64,000 bases of DNA from Streptomyces sp. SID13726. Its GTDB lineage: Bacteria > Actinomycetota > Actinomycetes > Streptomycetales > Streptomycetaceae. The stretch's first letter is position 1, and each line of letters opens with the position of its first letter. This document shows positions 26,501 to 34,243 of this stretch, in pieces. Under the pieces are notes generated by a model, which was not told the DNA's origin, searched no databases, and saw only the letters and a list, made by a program, of their open reading frames with translations. A program made the translations under genes and the position numbers. Where the stretch lies: positions 62,001 to 126,000 of the forward strand of contig NZ_JAAGLY010000017.1 in the NCBI RefSeq assembly GCF_010548375.1, written 5' to 3'.

Positions 26501-27595
26501 GGAGAGCCGCTTCAGCAGCACGGCCGCACAGCCCTCGCCCCGCCCGATCCCGTCCGCGTCCGGCGAGAAGGGCTTGCACCGCCCGTCCGGCGCGAGGGCG
26601 CCCGCCCGCCGGAACGCCACGGTGACGGTGGGGGAGAGCAGCAGGTTGACGCCCGCGGCGATGGCCGTGTCGCTCTCGCCCGTGCGCAGGCTGACACAGG
26701 CATGGTGCACGGCGACCAGCGAGGAGGAACAGGCCGTGTCGACGGCCATGCTCGGCCCCCGCGTGTCCAGCACGTACGCCAGCCGGCCCGCGGTCACGCT
26801 CAGCGCACCGCCCGCAGGCGCCCAGGGATCGACGGCCGCCGGGTCGGCGCCGGTCAGCGAGCCGTACTCCGGCGCGGAGACCCCGACGAAGACACCGGTC
26901 GCGGTGCCCGCGAGGGAGGCGGCCGGGACGGCGGCGTGGGTCAGGGCCTCGTGGACGACCTCCAGGAGAATCCGCTGCTGCGGGTCCATCACGGCGGCCT
27001 CGCGCGGGGTGATGAGGAAGAACTCCGCGTCGAACCCGGCGATGTCGTCCAGATAGCCGCCGTACGGGAGCGCGTCCTGCGGCGGGAACGCCGTGAAGTC
27101 CCGCCAGCGGTCCTCGGGTACCCGCCGGACCGCGTCCACGCCGTCGGTGAGCAGCCGCCAGTAGTCGGCCGGACCGTGGACCGAGCCGGGGAGCCGGCAG
27201 CCGATCCCGATGACGGCGACGGGTTCGGCGGGGGCGAGCGAGCCGCCGCTCGTCGAGCCGCGTGTCGAAGAGGCGGCCGAGGCCGCACCGACCGGCGCCG
27301 AGCCGAGACCTACGGCCCCCGCCCCGGTCACAGCTCCCGTCCCGGCGTCCTCCGCCATCCGGCACAGGCGCGCCACCAGCGCCTCCCCGGTCGGTGCCTC
27401 CCACAGCAGCGTCGCCGGCAGCTCACGCCCCGTCAGCCGGGACAGCTCCCCGGCCAGCACCACCGCGTCCCGCGAGGCCATGCCGATATCCGCCAGCGGC
27501 CGGTCCATCGGCACCTCCCCCACGGGCGTACCGGTCCAGGCGGACACCCGCTCCACGACCAGCCGGCGCAGCGCGCCCGCGTCGACGGCCCTCAC
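23537..27595 (-). CDS. Pks13-like polyketide synthase (ACP-KS-AT-ACP-TE)
   Basis: 1352 aa from GTG 27595, overlapping the acyl-AMP ligase stop by 3 bases. Domains: N-terminal ACP (residues ~1-80, Ser41 in DIGMASRDAV); KS (~124-545, active Cys289 in DTACSSSL, His in EAHGTGTPLGDP and NLGHLESAAG); AT (~640-930, GHSLGEVAAA near 724); second ACP (~1005-1085, LADLGLDSLMAVR); TE (~1095-1350, GGWSFGGFVAQE near 1158). There is no KR, DH or ER. Two ACPs flanking KS-AT plus a terminal TE is the order of mycobacterial Pks13, which condenses two fatty acyl chains into an alpha-alkyl beta-ketoester; the N-terminal ACP motif ASRDAV is also Pks13-like. The AT substrate motif reads GAGHS instead of HAFH or YASH. 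Length is below Pks13 (~1730 aa), mainly in linkers. Confidence 0.9.
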   Translation of the reverse strand: MRAVDAGALRRLVVERVSAWTGTPVGEVPMDRPLADIGMASRDAVVLAGELSRLTGRELPATLLWEAPTGEALVARLCRMAEDAGTGAVTGAGAVGLGSAPVGAASAASSTRGSTSGGSLAPAEPVAVIGIGCRLPGSVHGPADYWRLLTDGVDAVRRVPEDRWRDFTAFPPQDALPYGGYLDDIAGFDAEFFLITPREAAVMDPQQRILLEVVHEALTHAAVPAASLAGTATGVFVGVSAPEYGSLTGADPAAVDPWAPAGGALSVTAGRLAYVLDTRGPSMAVDTACSSSLVAVHHACVSLRTGESDTAIAAGVNLLLSPTVTVAFRRAGALAPDGRCKPFSPDADGIGRGEGCAAVLLKRLSDAERDGDRVLAVIRATAVNSDGRSNGLLAPNPAAQQALLTTAYARAGLAPAHIDYVEAHGTGTPLGDPIEAGALGAVLGAGRDPDQPLLLGSVKGNLGHLESAAGVAGLVKTVLALHHDVVPPSLHCAGGSALDDVRLRVVSEGEPWPRYGGTATAGVSGFGFGGTNAHAVLEEWRPGVPPPRPAEEPGARLHLLSDVDEERLRDTAARLADWVRTAAAHPADVARTLAGRAGHGTVRAAVIARDRAELADGFRSLAQGRPHPRVVTGERDRLSGGPVWVFSGYGSQWPGMGRRLLAEEPAFAAAVEKLDARCGLSLHARLTSGNGLDRLEVAQPVLFGLQVALGELWRSYGVEPAAVIGHSLGEVAAAVCAGALDVSDGARIVAVRARLLSRLRGGAMAVVDLDDGELDVLARDFPGVHVAVHSSPGQKVVTGEEAAVAPFVRWLEAQGRTARVMRVVGAGHSPQVEPLLAELTASLADVGGRPSPVPFYSTVLDDPRGDCVFDAAHWAANLRRPVRLDRAVAAAAADGHTAFVEISPHPVLARAVADTAPGALAIGTLRRDRDGCADFLTQLGALYCAGGRLPLPPGKVVDLPAPRWRHVRHWWTDGRGAAPAKAPAAQPEGDEKPVDGAPADTTHTVPDTSVAARLCHHIAAVTGHPTGRVTPATALADLGLDSLMAVRIRTALEREFAVDLPLRDLLGATTVAEVAERVGRAALLRTLSVTGSGPPLFLIHAAGGTTDVYRALVERLGGDRPVYGLERLEDARTVTEKARRYAEAVAAAHPDGPCLLGGWSFGGFVAQETARQLTAAGRDVELVVLIDSVRPLPQPESSPADRLRAHFEGFAGHVADVYGVRLELPYDELVAMEDDGERIDTVLRLLRAGVDVPSAALEHQRSSYLDLRIGEAHRPGRYDGRVVLFRAAEPAPHTVRDPAYERDDQALGWDEVCPRLTVVPVAGHHLSLLDPPHVDELAARLGREIAEGTRST

Positions 27596-29292
27596 GCGGC
27601 GCCGCCCGCCGTGTAGACGCCCGCCAGGTAGCGCTCGCGGGTGAGCGACCGGGACACCTTGCCGCTCGACGTCCGGGGCACGGTGCCCGGCGGCACCAGG
27701 ACGACCTCGGCGAGCCGCAGCCCGTGGCGTGCGGACACGGCCGCGCGGACCGCCCGGACCAGCGCCGGTACGTCGATCTCGGCGAGGCTGGTGGTCCGCG
27801 CGTGCTCGGCGACCACGACCACCCGCTCACCGGAGCCGCCCGAGACGCCGAGCGCGGCCAGCCGGTCGCGCCGCACCGCGGGGTGCGCGTCCTGGACGGT
27901 GGCCTCCAGGTCCTGCGGATAGTGGTTGCGGCCGTCGACCACGATCAGGTCCTTCAGCCGCCCGGTGACGATCAACTGCCCCTCCAGGACCGTGCCGAGA
28001 TCACCGGTGCGCAGCCGGCCGTCCGTGCCGAAGACGCGCCGGCTCTGCCGCTCCTGGTTCCAGTAGCCGCGGCCCACGTTGGGACCCCGCACCTGGATCT
28101 CCCCGATCTCCCCTTCGGACAGTTCGGCGCCGGTGACCGGATCGGCGACGAGGACCTGCTGTCCGGCGGGGGTGCCGCAGCCCGCGAGGAGCACGGCCCG
28201 CGGATCGTCCGGCCGCGCGGGCAGCGCCTTGCCGGCGGCGAGCGCGTCCCGGTCGAGCGCGAACCGGCGCAGCGGCTCACCGGGCCGGGCCGCGCTGACG
28301 AAGACGGTGGCCTCGGCGAGGCCGTACGACGGACAGTGCGTGGCGGGTTCGAGCCCCTGCCCGGCGAAGGCCGCGTGGAAGCGGTCGGCCGTGCCCGGGC
28401 GCACCGGCTCGCTGCCGTTGATCAGCGCGGCGACGCCGTCCAGCCGCAGCTCCTCCTTCTGCACGTCGGTCACCACGGAGGCGCAGTAGTCGTAGGCGAA
28501 GTTGGGCGCCGCGCTCAGCGCCCGCGGATGCGCGGCCAACAGCCGCAGCCAGCGCACGGGTTCGTGCAGGAAGGCGACCGGATCCATGAGCACCGACAGC
28601 AGCCCCCGCACCACCGGTGCCGCGATGCTCAGCACGAGCCCCATGTCGTGGTACAGCGGCAGCCAGCCCACACAGGTCGCCGGATGCGCGTCGGCACCGT
28701 AAGCGCCCAGCGCCTGACGGGCGTTGGCGACGACGTTGGCGTGGCTGATCTCCACGCCCGCCGGGGTCCGGGTCGAGCCGGAGGTGTACTGGAGATAGGC
28801 GACCGGCCCGTCGACGGGCTCCGGATCGCCGGCGGCGCCGTCCGGGATCTCGTCCACGACGACGACCCGGTCGCACAACTCCCGTACCTGCGCGGCGAAT
28901 CGGCTCGTCGTCACGGCGACCGCCGGACGCGCGTCGGCCAGGACCGCCGTGAGCCGGTCCTCCTGTCCGGGCAGCCCGGGCGGGAACAGCGGTACGGCGA
29001 CGAGGCCCGCGGCGAGGGACCCCAGGAACCCGGTGACGTACTCCTGACCCTGCGGGCACAGCAGCGCGACCCGCTCCCCGGGCCCGGCCTCCGCGGCGAG
29101 GCGGGCGGCCACCGCCCGCATCCGCACGTCCAGCCGACGCCAGGTCAGCGTGCGGTGGACACCGCGAGAGTCGGGGCCGGGATGGTCGACGAAGGTGAAC
29201 GCCCGGCGCTCCGGGGTGGTTTCGGCCCAGTGCCTTACGTACTCCGGCAGGCTTCGGAACGCGGGGGCGAGCGGGGGACGGCGGCTGTCCAT
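27592..29292 (-). CDS. FadD32-like fatty acyl-AMP ligase (FAAL)
   Basis: 566 aa from ATG 29292 (GAGGAGA upstream). Adenylation motifs: P-loop YLQYTSGSTRTPAGVEISH, WLPLYHDMGL, SYGLAEATVF, LRTGDLG, GRLKDLIVVDGRNHYPQD and the C-terminal GKVSRS lysine region. The RTPAGV continuation of the P-loop and the DMGL element are typical of FAALs that load acyl-AMP directly onto a PKS ACP. The next gene is the ACP-first PKS, translationally coupled to this one. It should activate a fatty acid with ATP and hand it to the N-terminal ACP, as FadD32 does for Pks13. Confidence 0.92.
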   Translation of the reverse strand: MDSRRPPLAPAFRSLPEYVRHWAETTPERRAFTFVDHPGPDSRGVHRTLTWRRLDVRMRAVAARLAAEAGPGERVALLCPQGQEYVTGFLGSLAAGLVAVPLFPPGLPGQEDRLTAVLADARPAVAVTTSRFAAQVRELCDRVVVVDEIPDGAAGDPEPVDGPVAYLQYTSGSTRTPAGVEISHANVVANARQALGAYGADAHPATCVGWLPLYHDMGLVLSIAAPVVRGLLSVLMDPVAFLHEPVRWLRLLAAHPRALSAAPNFAYDYCASVVTDVQKEELRLDGVAALINGSEPVRPGTADRFHAAFAGQGLEPATHCPSYGLAEATVFVSAARPGEPLRRFALDRDALAAGKALPARPDDPRAVLLAGCGTPAGQQVLVADPVTGAELSEGEIGEIQVRGPNVGRGYWNQERQSRRVFGTDGRLRTGDLGTVLEGQLIVTGRLKDLIVVDGRNHYPQDLEATVQDAHPAVRRDRLAALGVSGGSGERVVVVAEHARTTSLAEIDVPALVRAVRAAVSARHGLRLAEVVLVPPGTVPRTSSGKVSRSLTRERYLAGVYTAGGAA

Positions 29293-29317
29293 CGGGCGGG
29301 TCTCCTCGCGAGGCGGG

Positions 29318-30871
29318 TCAGAGGGGGATGTTGCCGTGCCGGCGCTCCGGCATCGGGGCACGCTTTCCGCGCAGCGCGCGCAGCGCACGGCAGATCTGCG
29401 GCCGGGTGTCGCGGGGCGCGATGACGGCGTCGACGTATCCGCGCTCGGCGGCGAGATAGGGCGTGCCGTGGGTGTTCTCGTACGCGGCGACGAGCCGGGC
29501 TCGCAGCGCCTCGGGGTCGTCGGCGGCGGCGAGTTCACGCCGGTGCAAGAGGCCCACCGCGCCCTCGGCGCCCATCACCGCGATCCGCGCGGTGGGCCAG
29601 GCGAGGTTGATGTCGGCGCCCAGGTGCTTGGAGCCCATCACCGCGTACCCGCCGCCGTACGCCTTGCGCACCACCACCGTCACCTTCGGCACGGTCGCCT
29701 CGGCGTACGCGTACAGCAGCTTCGCCCCGCGCCGGATGATCCCCGCCTGCTCCTGCCGGACCCCCGAGAGATACCCGGGCACATCGGCGAAGGTCAGCAG
29801 CGCAATGCCGAACGCGTCGCAGAACCGTACGAAACGCGCCGCCTTCTCGGAGGCGTCGATGTCCAGGACTCCGGCCGCGTGCAGCGGCTGGTTGGCCACC
29901 ACCCCGACGGCCGAGCCCTCGACATGGGCCAGCGCGCAGATGATGTTCGGCGCGAACAGCTCCTGGATCTCCAGCAGTTCACCGTCGTCGACGACCGCCC
30001 GCAGGACGTCCCGCATGTCGTACGCCTGCCCCAGCCGGTCCGGCACGATCTCGTCCAGCCGGATGTCGTCCGGCGGCGGCAGGGGAGCGTACTGCGGCGG
30101 CCGCTCCAGGTTGTTGGCGGGCAGGTACGACAGCAGGTCCCGTACGGTGTCCAGGGCCTCCGTCTCGTCGGTGGCGAGGAAGTGGGCGTTGCCGTTGAGG
30201 GAGTTGCTGGTGCGGGCGCCGCCCAGCTCCTCGGCGCTCGTGCGCTCCCCGGTGACCGTCTCGATGACGTCGGGGCCGGTGACGAACATGTGCGAGGAGC
30301 CGTCCACCATGACCGTGAAGTCGGTGATGGCGGGGGAGTAGGCGGCCCCGCCGGCGCACGGTCCGAGCACGACCGAGATCTGCGGGATCACGCCGGACGC
30401 CTGGACGTTGCGGCGCACCAGCTCGGCGTAGAGGGCGAGGGAGGCGACGCCCTCCTGGATGCGGGCGCCACCGCCGTCGTTGAGCCCGACGACCGGGCAC
30501 CCGGTCTTCAGGGCCAGGTCCATGAGGGCCACGGTCTTCTCGCCGAAGGCCTCGCCCATGCTGCCGCCGAAGACCGTGGAGTCCTGCGCGAACACACAGA
30601 CGGGACGGCCGTCGACCGTGCCGTACCCGGTGACCACCCCGTCCCCGTACGGGCGCCGGGCGCCGTCCCCGGTGGGCCGGGCCCGCACGAACAGGCCGGT
30701 CTCGGTGAACGAGCCGGTGTCCAGCAGCAGTTCGATCCGTTCCCGGGCCCCGAACCGGCCCCGTCTCCTGGGCGCGTTCGGGGTCTCGGCCCGCGATCTG
30801 CGGGCCTCAAGCGCGAGCACACGGTCGGCGGTGCCGTCGGGCACACACGCCGTCGTCACCTCAAGTGTCAC
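29318..30871 (-). CDS. acyl-CoA carboxylase carboxyltransferase (AccD4/PccB-like beta subunit)
   Basis: 517 aa from GTG 30871 (GGAGGT upstream); several in-frame GTGs lie nearby. The crotonase-fold carboxyltransferase halves are both present: GARERIELLLDTGSF, LNDGGGARIQEG, GPCAGGAAYSPAITDF (first oxyanion hole), ANQPLHAAGVLDIDASEKAARF and KAYGGGYAVMGSK (second oxyanion hole). It transfers CO2 from biotin on a separate alpha chain, not encoded here, to an acyl-CoA. Next to FAAL and PKS genes its position is that of accD4, which makes the 2-carboxyacyl extender for Pks13. The spacing of 25 bases to the FAAL gene suggests one operon. Confidence 0.92.
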   Translation of the reverse strand: MTLEVTTACVPDGTADRVLALEARRSRAETPNAPRRRGRFGARERIELLLDTGSFTETGLFVRARPTGDGARRPYGDGVVTGYGTVDGRPVCVFAQDSTVFGGSMGEAFGEKTVALMDLALKTGCPVVGLNDGGGARIQEGVASLALYAELVRRNVQASGVIPQISVVLGPCAGGAAYSPAITDFTVMVDGSSHMFVTGPDVIETVTGERTSAEELGGARTSNSLNGNAHFLATDETEALDTVRDLLSYLPANNLERPPQYAPLPPPDDIRLDEIVPDRLGQAYDMRDVLRAVVDDGELLEIQELFAPNIICALAHVEGSAVGVVANQPLHAAGVLDIDASEKAARFVRFCDAFGIALLTFADVPGYLSGVRQEQAGIIRRGAKLLYAYAEATVPKVTVVVRKAYGGGYAVMGSKHLGADINLAWPTARIAVMGAEGAVGLLHRRELAAADDPEALRARLVAAYENTHGTPYLAAERGYVDAVIAPRDTRPQICRALRALRGKRAPMPERRHGNIPL

Positions 30872-31366
30872 AGCCACCTCCGGAGTGGCCTCCGAATATG
30901 GCAGCGCGGCGCAGAAGTGCCGAGCCTCCCGCCGCACTGTTTGCGCGAGGTGAGTCCCGGGCGGCCGGTTTTCGTGCCTGGGTGACAACAGGGCCTGCGG
31001 GACGCCGGCGGCCTGCTGTGCGCTGCATTTGAGACAACCTGACGGCGGAAAAGGTGCAGACCTAATCAGGGAGCCGGGATCCTCGCAGGCCGTGCGACGG
31101 CGAGAACAGGTGTCGAACCACGTGAATGAGTCAGTTCAGGGATTCGGTTCGAACTCCCGGTTGATAGTTCAACGGAGGCGCTGCAACAATCCCGGTCCTG
31201 GCCTCGTCATCACCCCGACGATCCGGCCGGTCGCGTACCAGGCTCGTAGTCCGGCTCGAAATTCGAAGCACGCGAATTCCAGTTTCACGATTCCCCCACA
31301 AGGCCGCACAGCCATGATTCCGGCGTGCCTTCGAAACGGCGACCGGCGCGGCAGTAAAGAAGGTGC
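30872..31366. other. 495-base intergenic region between divergent genes
   Basis: This gap separates the lipid cluster (minus strand) from the DUF485/symporter pair (plus strand). Its base composition is less GC-rich than the flanks. No convincing gene was found: short frames lack ribosome sites and typical codon bias. It holds two adjacent inverted repeats (31139-31173, listed separately) and must contain the promoters of both operons. I could not fix their -10/-35 elements. Confidence 0.6.
31139..31173. promoter_or_regulatory. two adjacent inverted repeats
   Basis: GGGATTCG-GTT-CGAA-(C)-TCCC (31139-31158, one bulged base) is followed directly by GTTGA-TAGT-TCAAC (31160-31173). Both lie in the divergent intergenic region and could be operators. 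The TTCGAAC part only resembles a tRNA T-loop by chance. Confidence 0.35.
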
Positions 31367-31807
31367 ATGGTGTCTCGGCACTCCATGGGGCTCGGCGGGC
31401 CGCCGTTCCCCTATGAATCGGGCGGCCCCGCCGACCCGGACCGGCGATCGGTGTCCCACGAACCCGTCTATCGGTCCCTCCGCCGCACCCACCGCCGGTT
31501 CGGCGTCCGGGCGACGGCCGGCGCCGTCGGCGGCTTCCTGCTCTACGTGCTGCTCTCCAGCTTCCTGCCCGGACTGATGAACACCCCGCTGAGCGGCCAC
31601 CTCACCGTCGGACTGGCCCTGGGGCTCGGGCAGTTCGTCCTGATGGGTGTCATCGTGTGGCGCTACCTCGTGCACATGCGCACCCAGGTCACCCCGGTCG
31701 TGCGCGGCCTGCGCGGACTGGTCCGGCACCAGGAGGCCACGGACCGCGAGCGGGCGGCCTTCGAGGCCCGGGTCGCCCCGCGCGAGGAGGAGTTCCGCCC
31801 ATGGTGA
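31367..31807 (+). CDS. DUF485 membrane protein
   Basis: 146 aa from ATG 31367. Two membrane segments (residues ~50-68 and ~78-102, with LPGLMNTPLSGHLTVGLALGLGQF between them) match the DUF485 pattern. A charged C-terminal helix of ~40 residues follows. DUF485 proteins are regularly encoded just before acetate/monocarboxylate symporters and are thought to assist them. Here the stop overlaps the ATG of the symporter (ATGGTGA), which supports a coupled pair. Confidence 0.88.
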   Translation: MVSRHSMGLGGPPFPYESGGPADPDRRSVSHEPVYRSLRRTHRRFGVRATAGAVGGFLLYVLLSSFLPGLMNTPLSGHLTVGLALGLGQFVLMGVIVWRYLVHMRTQVTPVVRGLRGLVRHQEATDRERAAFEARVAPREEEFRPW

Positions 31808-33393
31808 CGTTCGGCGCCTCCGTCGTGGACCGCCTCAGCCTCCAGCTGACCCTGGTGCTCTTCCTGTCCGTGGTCGTGGTGACCCTGTTCACCGCGCTGC
31901 TCACCGCGCCCCAGCGCGACGAGATCGGCGAGTTCTACCTCGGCAACCGCATGATGTCGCCGCTGCGCAACGGCCTGGCGATGTGCGGCGACTACCTGTC
32001 GGCCGCCACCCTCCTCGGCAGCACCGGCCTGGTCGCCCTGACCGGCTACGACGGACTGCTCTACCTGTGCGGCACCGCGGTCGCCTGGATGATGGTCCTG
32101 CTGCTGATCGCCGAACCCCTGCGCAACACCGGCAAGTTCACCCTCGGCGACACCCTCGCCCTGCGCCTGTCCCGTATGCAGCGGCCGGTGCGGCTCGCCC
32201 TGGCGCTGTGCACGCTCGCCATCACCGTCCTCTACCTGGTCGCCCAACTCGTCGGCAGCGTCGCCCTGTTGACCCAGTTCACCGGCGAGCCCAGCGCCGC
32301 CACCCGCACCCTGTGCGTCGTCGTCATCGGCACCATCGTCATCGTCTACGCGGCCATCGGCGGCATGCCCGGGGCCACCTTCATCCAGGTCGTCAAGGCG
32401 GTCATGCTCATCTGCGGTGTCACCGTGGCCGCCGTGATGGTGCTGCACCGCTTCGACTGGAACTTCGAGAACCTCCTCGCCGCGGCCGCGGACAACAGCG
32501 GCCGGGGTGAGCGCTTCCTGGAACCCGGGCTGCGCTACGGCGCCGGCGTCACCAGCAAACTCGACTTCCTCAGCCTCCAGTTGGCGATCGTCCTCGGCCT
32601 CGCCGCCCTCCCGCACGTGATGATGCGGCTGCTCGCCCCGAAGTCCGTCGACGTGCTGCGCACCTCCGTGGTGTGGGCGATGGGCCTGGTCAGCCTCGTC
32701 TGCCTGGCCGCCGGCATCCTCGGTCTCGGCGCCACCGCCGCCCTGGGCCGCAACACCATCGAGCAGACTGACCGCACCGGCAACGCGGCCGTGCTGCTGC
32801 TCGCGCACGAACTCGGCGGCGCCGTCCTGACCGCCCTGCTGTCCTGTCTGGCGTTCGTCACCCTGCTGGCCGTCGCCGCGGGCCTCACCCTGGCCGCCGC
32901 CTCCTCCCTCGCCCACGACCTGTACGGCGAGGTGATCCGCAGGGGCCGGGCCACCGAGACGGAGGAACTGGCCGTGGCCCGGCTCGCGGCCGCCGTCATC
33001 GGCATCCTCGGCATGCTGCTCGCCCTGGTCTCCTGGGGCGCCAACTCGGCGACCCTCGCCTTCCTCGCCTTCGCCATCGCCGCCTCCGCCATCCTGCCCA
33101 CCCTCGTCTACAGCCTCTTCTGGCGGCGCTTCACCGCCCAGGGAGCCCTGCTGAGCCTGTGCGGCGGTCTGGTCTGTTCCATCCTCCTCGTGGTGTTCTC
33201 CCCGGTCGTCTCGTCCACCTCGACCTCGCTCTACCCGTCCGCCGATTTCGCCTGGTTCCCGCTGCAGAATCCCGGAATCGTCTCCATCCCGGCCGGCTTC
33301 CTCCTCGGCTGGATCGGTTCGATGCTCAGCCGTCCCGAAACAAAGGAGACATACGAGGACTTCGAAGTGCGCACCCTCGTCGGAGTCGACTAG
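31801..33393 (+). CDS. sodium/solute symporter, monocarboxylate type (ActP/MctC-like)
   Basis: 530 aa from ATG 31801, overlapping DUF485. About 13 membrane segments in the SSS arrangement; EFYLGNRMMSPLRNGLAMCGDYLSAATLLG is the conserved first pair of helices, and GGMPGATFIQVVKAVMLICG is the SSF signature region. ALPHVMMRLLAPKS corresponds to the conserved loop of the acetate/monocarboxylate subgroup. It likely imports acetate, propionate, pyruvate or similar short acids with Na+. The intergenic region upstream is shared with the acyl-CoA carboxylase operon. Confidence 0.9.
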   Translation: MVTFGASVVDRLSLQLTLVLFLSVVVVTLFTALLTAPQRDEIGEFYLGNRMMSPLRNGLAMCGDYLSAATLLGSTGLVALTGYDGLLYLCGTAVAWMMVLLLIAEPLRNTGKFTLGDTLALRLSRMQRPVRLALALCTLAITVLYLVAQLVGSVALLTQFTGEPSAATRTLCVVVIGTIVIVYAAIGGMPGATFIQVVKAVMLICGVTVAAVMVLHRFDWNFENLLAAAADNSGRGERFLEPGLRYGAGVTSKLDFLSLQLAIVLGLAALPHVMMRLLAPKSVDVLRTSVVWAMGLVSLVCLAAGILGLGATAALGRNTIEQTDRTGNAAVLLLAHELGGAVLTALLSCLAFVTLLAVAAGLTLAAASSLAHDLYGEVIRRGRATETEELAVARLAAAVIGILGMLLALVSWGANSATLAFLAFAIAASAILPTLVYSLFWRRFTAQGALLSLCGGLVCSILLVVFSPVVSSTSTSLYPSADFAWFPLQNPGIVSIPAGFLLGWIGSMLSRPETKETYEDFEVRTLVGVD

Positions 33394-33500
33394 CCGATTT
33401 CCGCCCACCTTTCGGGAATCGTGTGGTGAACGCGTGGATATTTCGTCGACCGCACACCATGGCTTGCGGCGACAACTCCCGTGCAGTAATTAGGTGATGC

Positions 33501-34169
33501 ATGAACTTGTTCAACCGTGGCACCCCGTTCCGTCGTGCGGACCGCACGGAGCCCGCCGTCGTTCCCCCGCCCCCCACCGGGTCGTCGGCCACTGCCACAG
33601 CCGTCCTTCCGGATCCCCGACTGGCGGCCCTGACCGGGGAATGGAGCATCGATCCCGCGCACAGCAGGATCGGATTCTCCGTACGGCACGCCATGGTGAC
33701 CACCGTGCGCGGCGCGTTCGCCGACTACCAGAGCCGGCTGTACTTCGACGGCCGCGACCCGTCCCGCTCGATGGCGGAGATCATCGTGTCCACCGGCAGC
33801 GTGGACACCGGAGTGGAACAGCGCGACGCCCACCTGGTGGGCCGCGACTTCCTCGACGCGAAGGCGTATCCGCGGATGCGGTTCGTCAGCACCGCCGTCG
33901 AGATCGCGGGCCCCGACGTGTACCGCATGACGGGCGACCTCACCATCAAGGCGACCACACGCCCGGTCGTTCTGGAACTCACCTACATAGGCCAGGTCAC
34001 CGACCCGTTCGGCTACCAGCGCGCCGGCTTCGACGGCACCACCACCATCAACCGCTCCGAGTGGGGCCTGACCTACAGCACCCGGCTCGCCGAGGGCGGC
34101 GCCATGGTCAGCGAGAAGGTACGCCTCCAGTTCGACATCGCCGCCATCCGCACACCGCCGGTCGGCTGA
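33501..34169 (+). CDS. YceI-family lipid-binding-like protein
   Basis: 222 aa from ATG 33501. After a ~45-residue Pro/Thr-rich disordered start without a clear signal peptide comes a YceI lipocalin-like beta barrel: GEWSIDPAHSRIGFSVRHAMVTTVRGAF, SVDTGVEQRDAHLVGRDFLD, YPRMRFVST, TIKATTRPVVLELTYIG and INRSEWGL. The family binds isoprenoid or amide lipids in a tunnel. The protein is probably cytoplasmic, its ligand unknown. It starts 107 bases after the symporter and is followed by a strong terminator, so it may share the transcript. Confidence 0.9.
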   Translation: MNLFNRGTPFRRADRTEPAVVPPPPTGSSATATAVLPDPRLAALTGEWSIDPAHSRIGFSVRHAMVTTVRGAFADYQSRLYFDGRDPSRSMAEIIVSTGSVDTGVEQRDAHLVGRDFLDAKAYPRMRFVSTAVEIAGPDVYRMTGDLTIKATTRPVVLELTYIGQVTDPFGYQRAGFDGTTTINRSEWGLTYSTRLAEGGAMVSEKVRLQFDIAAIRTPPVG

Positions 34170-34186
34170 CCGGACCGACAGAGCGC

Positions 34187-34226
34187 GGAGCGGGCCCCGG
34201 ACTCACTCGAGTCCGGGGCCCGCTCC
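34187..34226. terminator. strong bidirectional terminator
   Basis: An 18-bp perfect stem (34187-34204 with 34209-34226, including GAGCGGGCCCCGGACTC) closed by a 4-base loop. It lies between the convergent YceI and P450 genes. Confidence 0.9.
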
Positions 34227-34243
34227 GGTGCCGGAGAGCCCCG

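Noticed and set aside
23597..27616. Very long open frame (1339 codons) antisense to the PKS
   Set aside because: High-GC codon usage leaves few stops on the opposite strand. The translation is low-complexity Arg/Gly/His-rich and has no motif, while the sense strand encodes complete PKS domains.
31146..31157. GGTTCGAACTCC resembles a tRNA T-loop
   Set aside because: No acceptor, D or anticodon stems can be placed upstream at tRNA spacing; the sequence is explained by the inverted repeat at 31139-31158.
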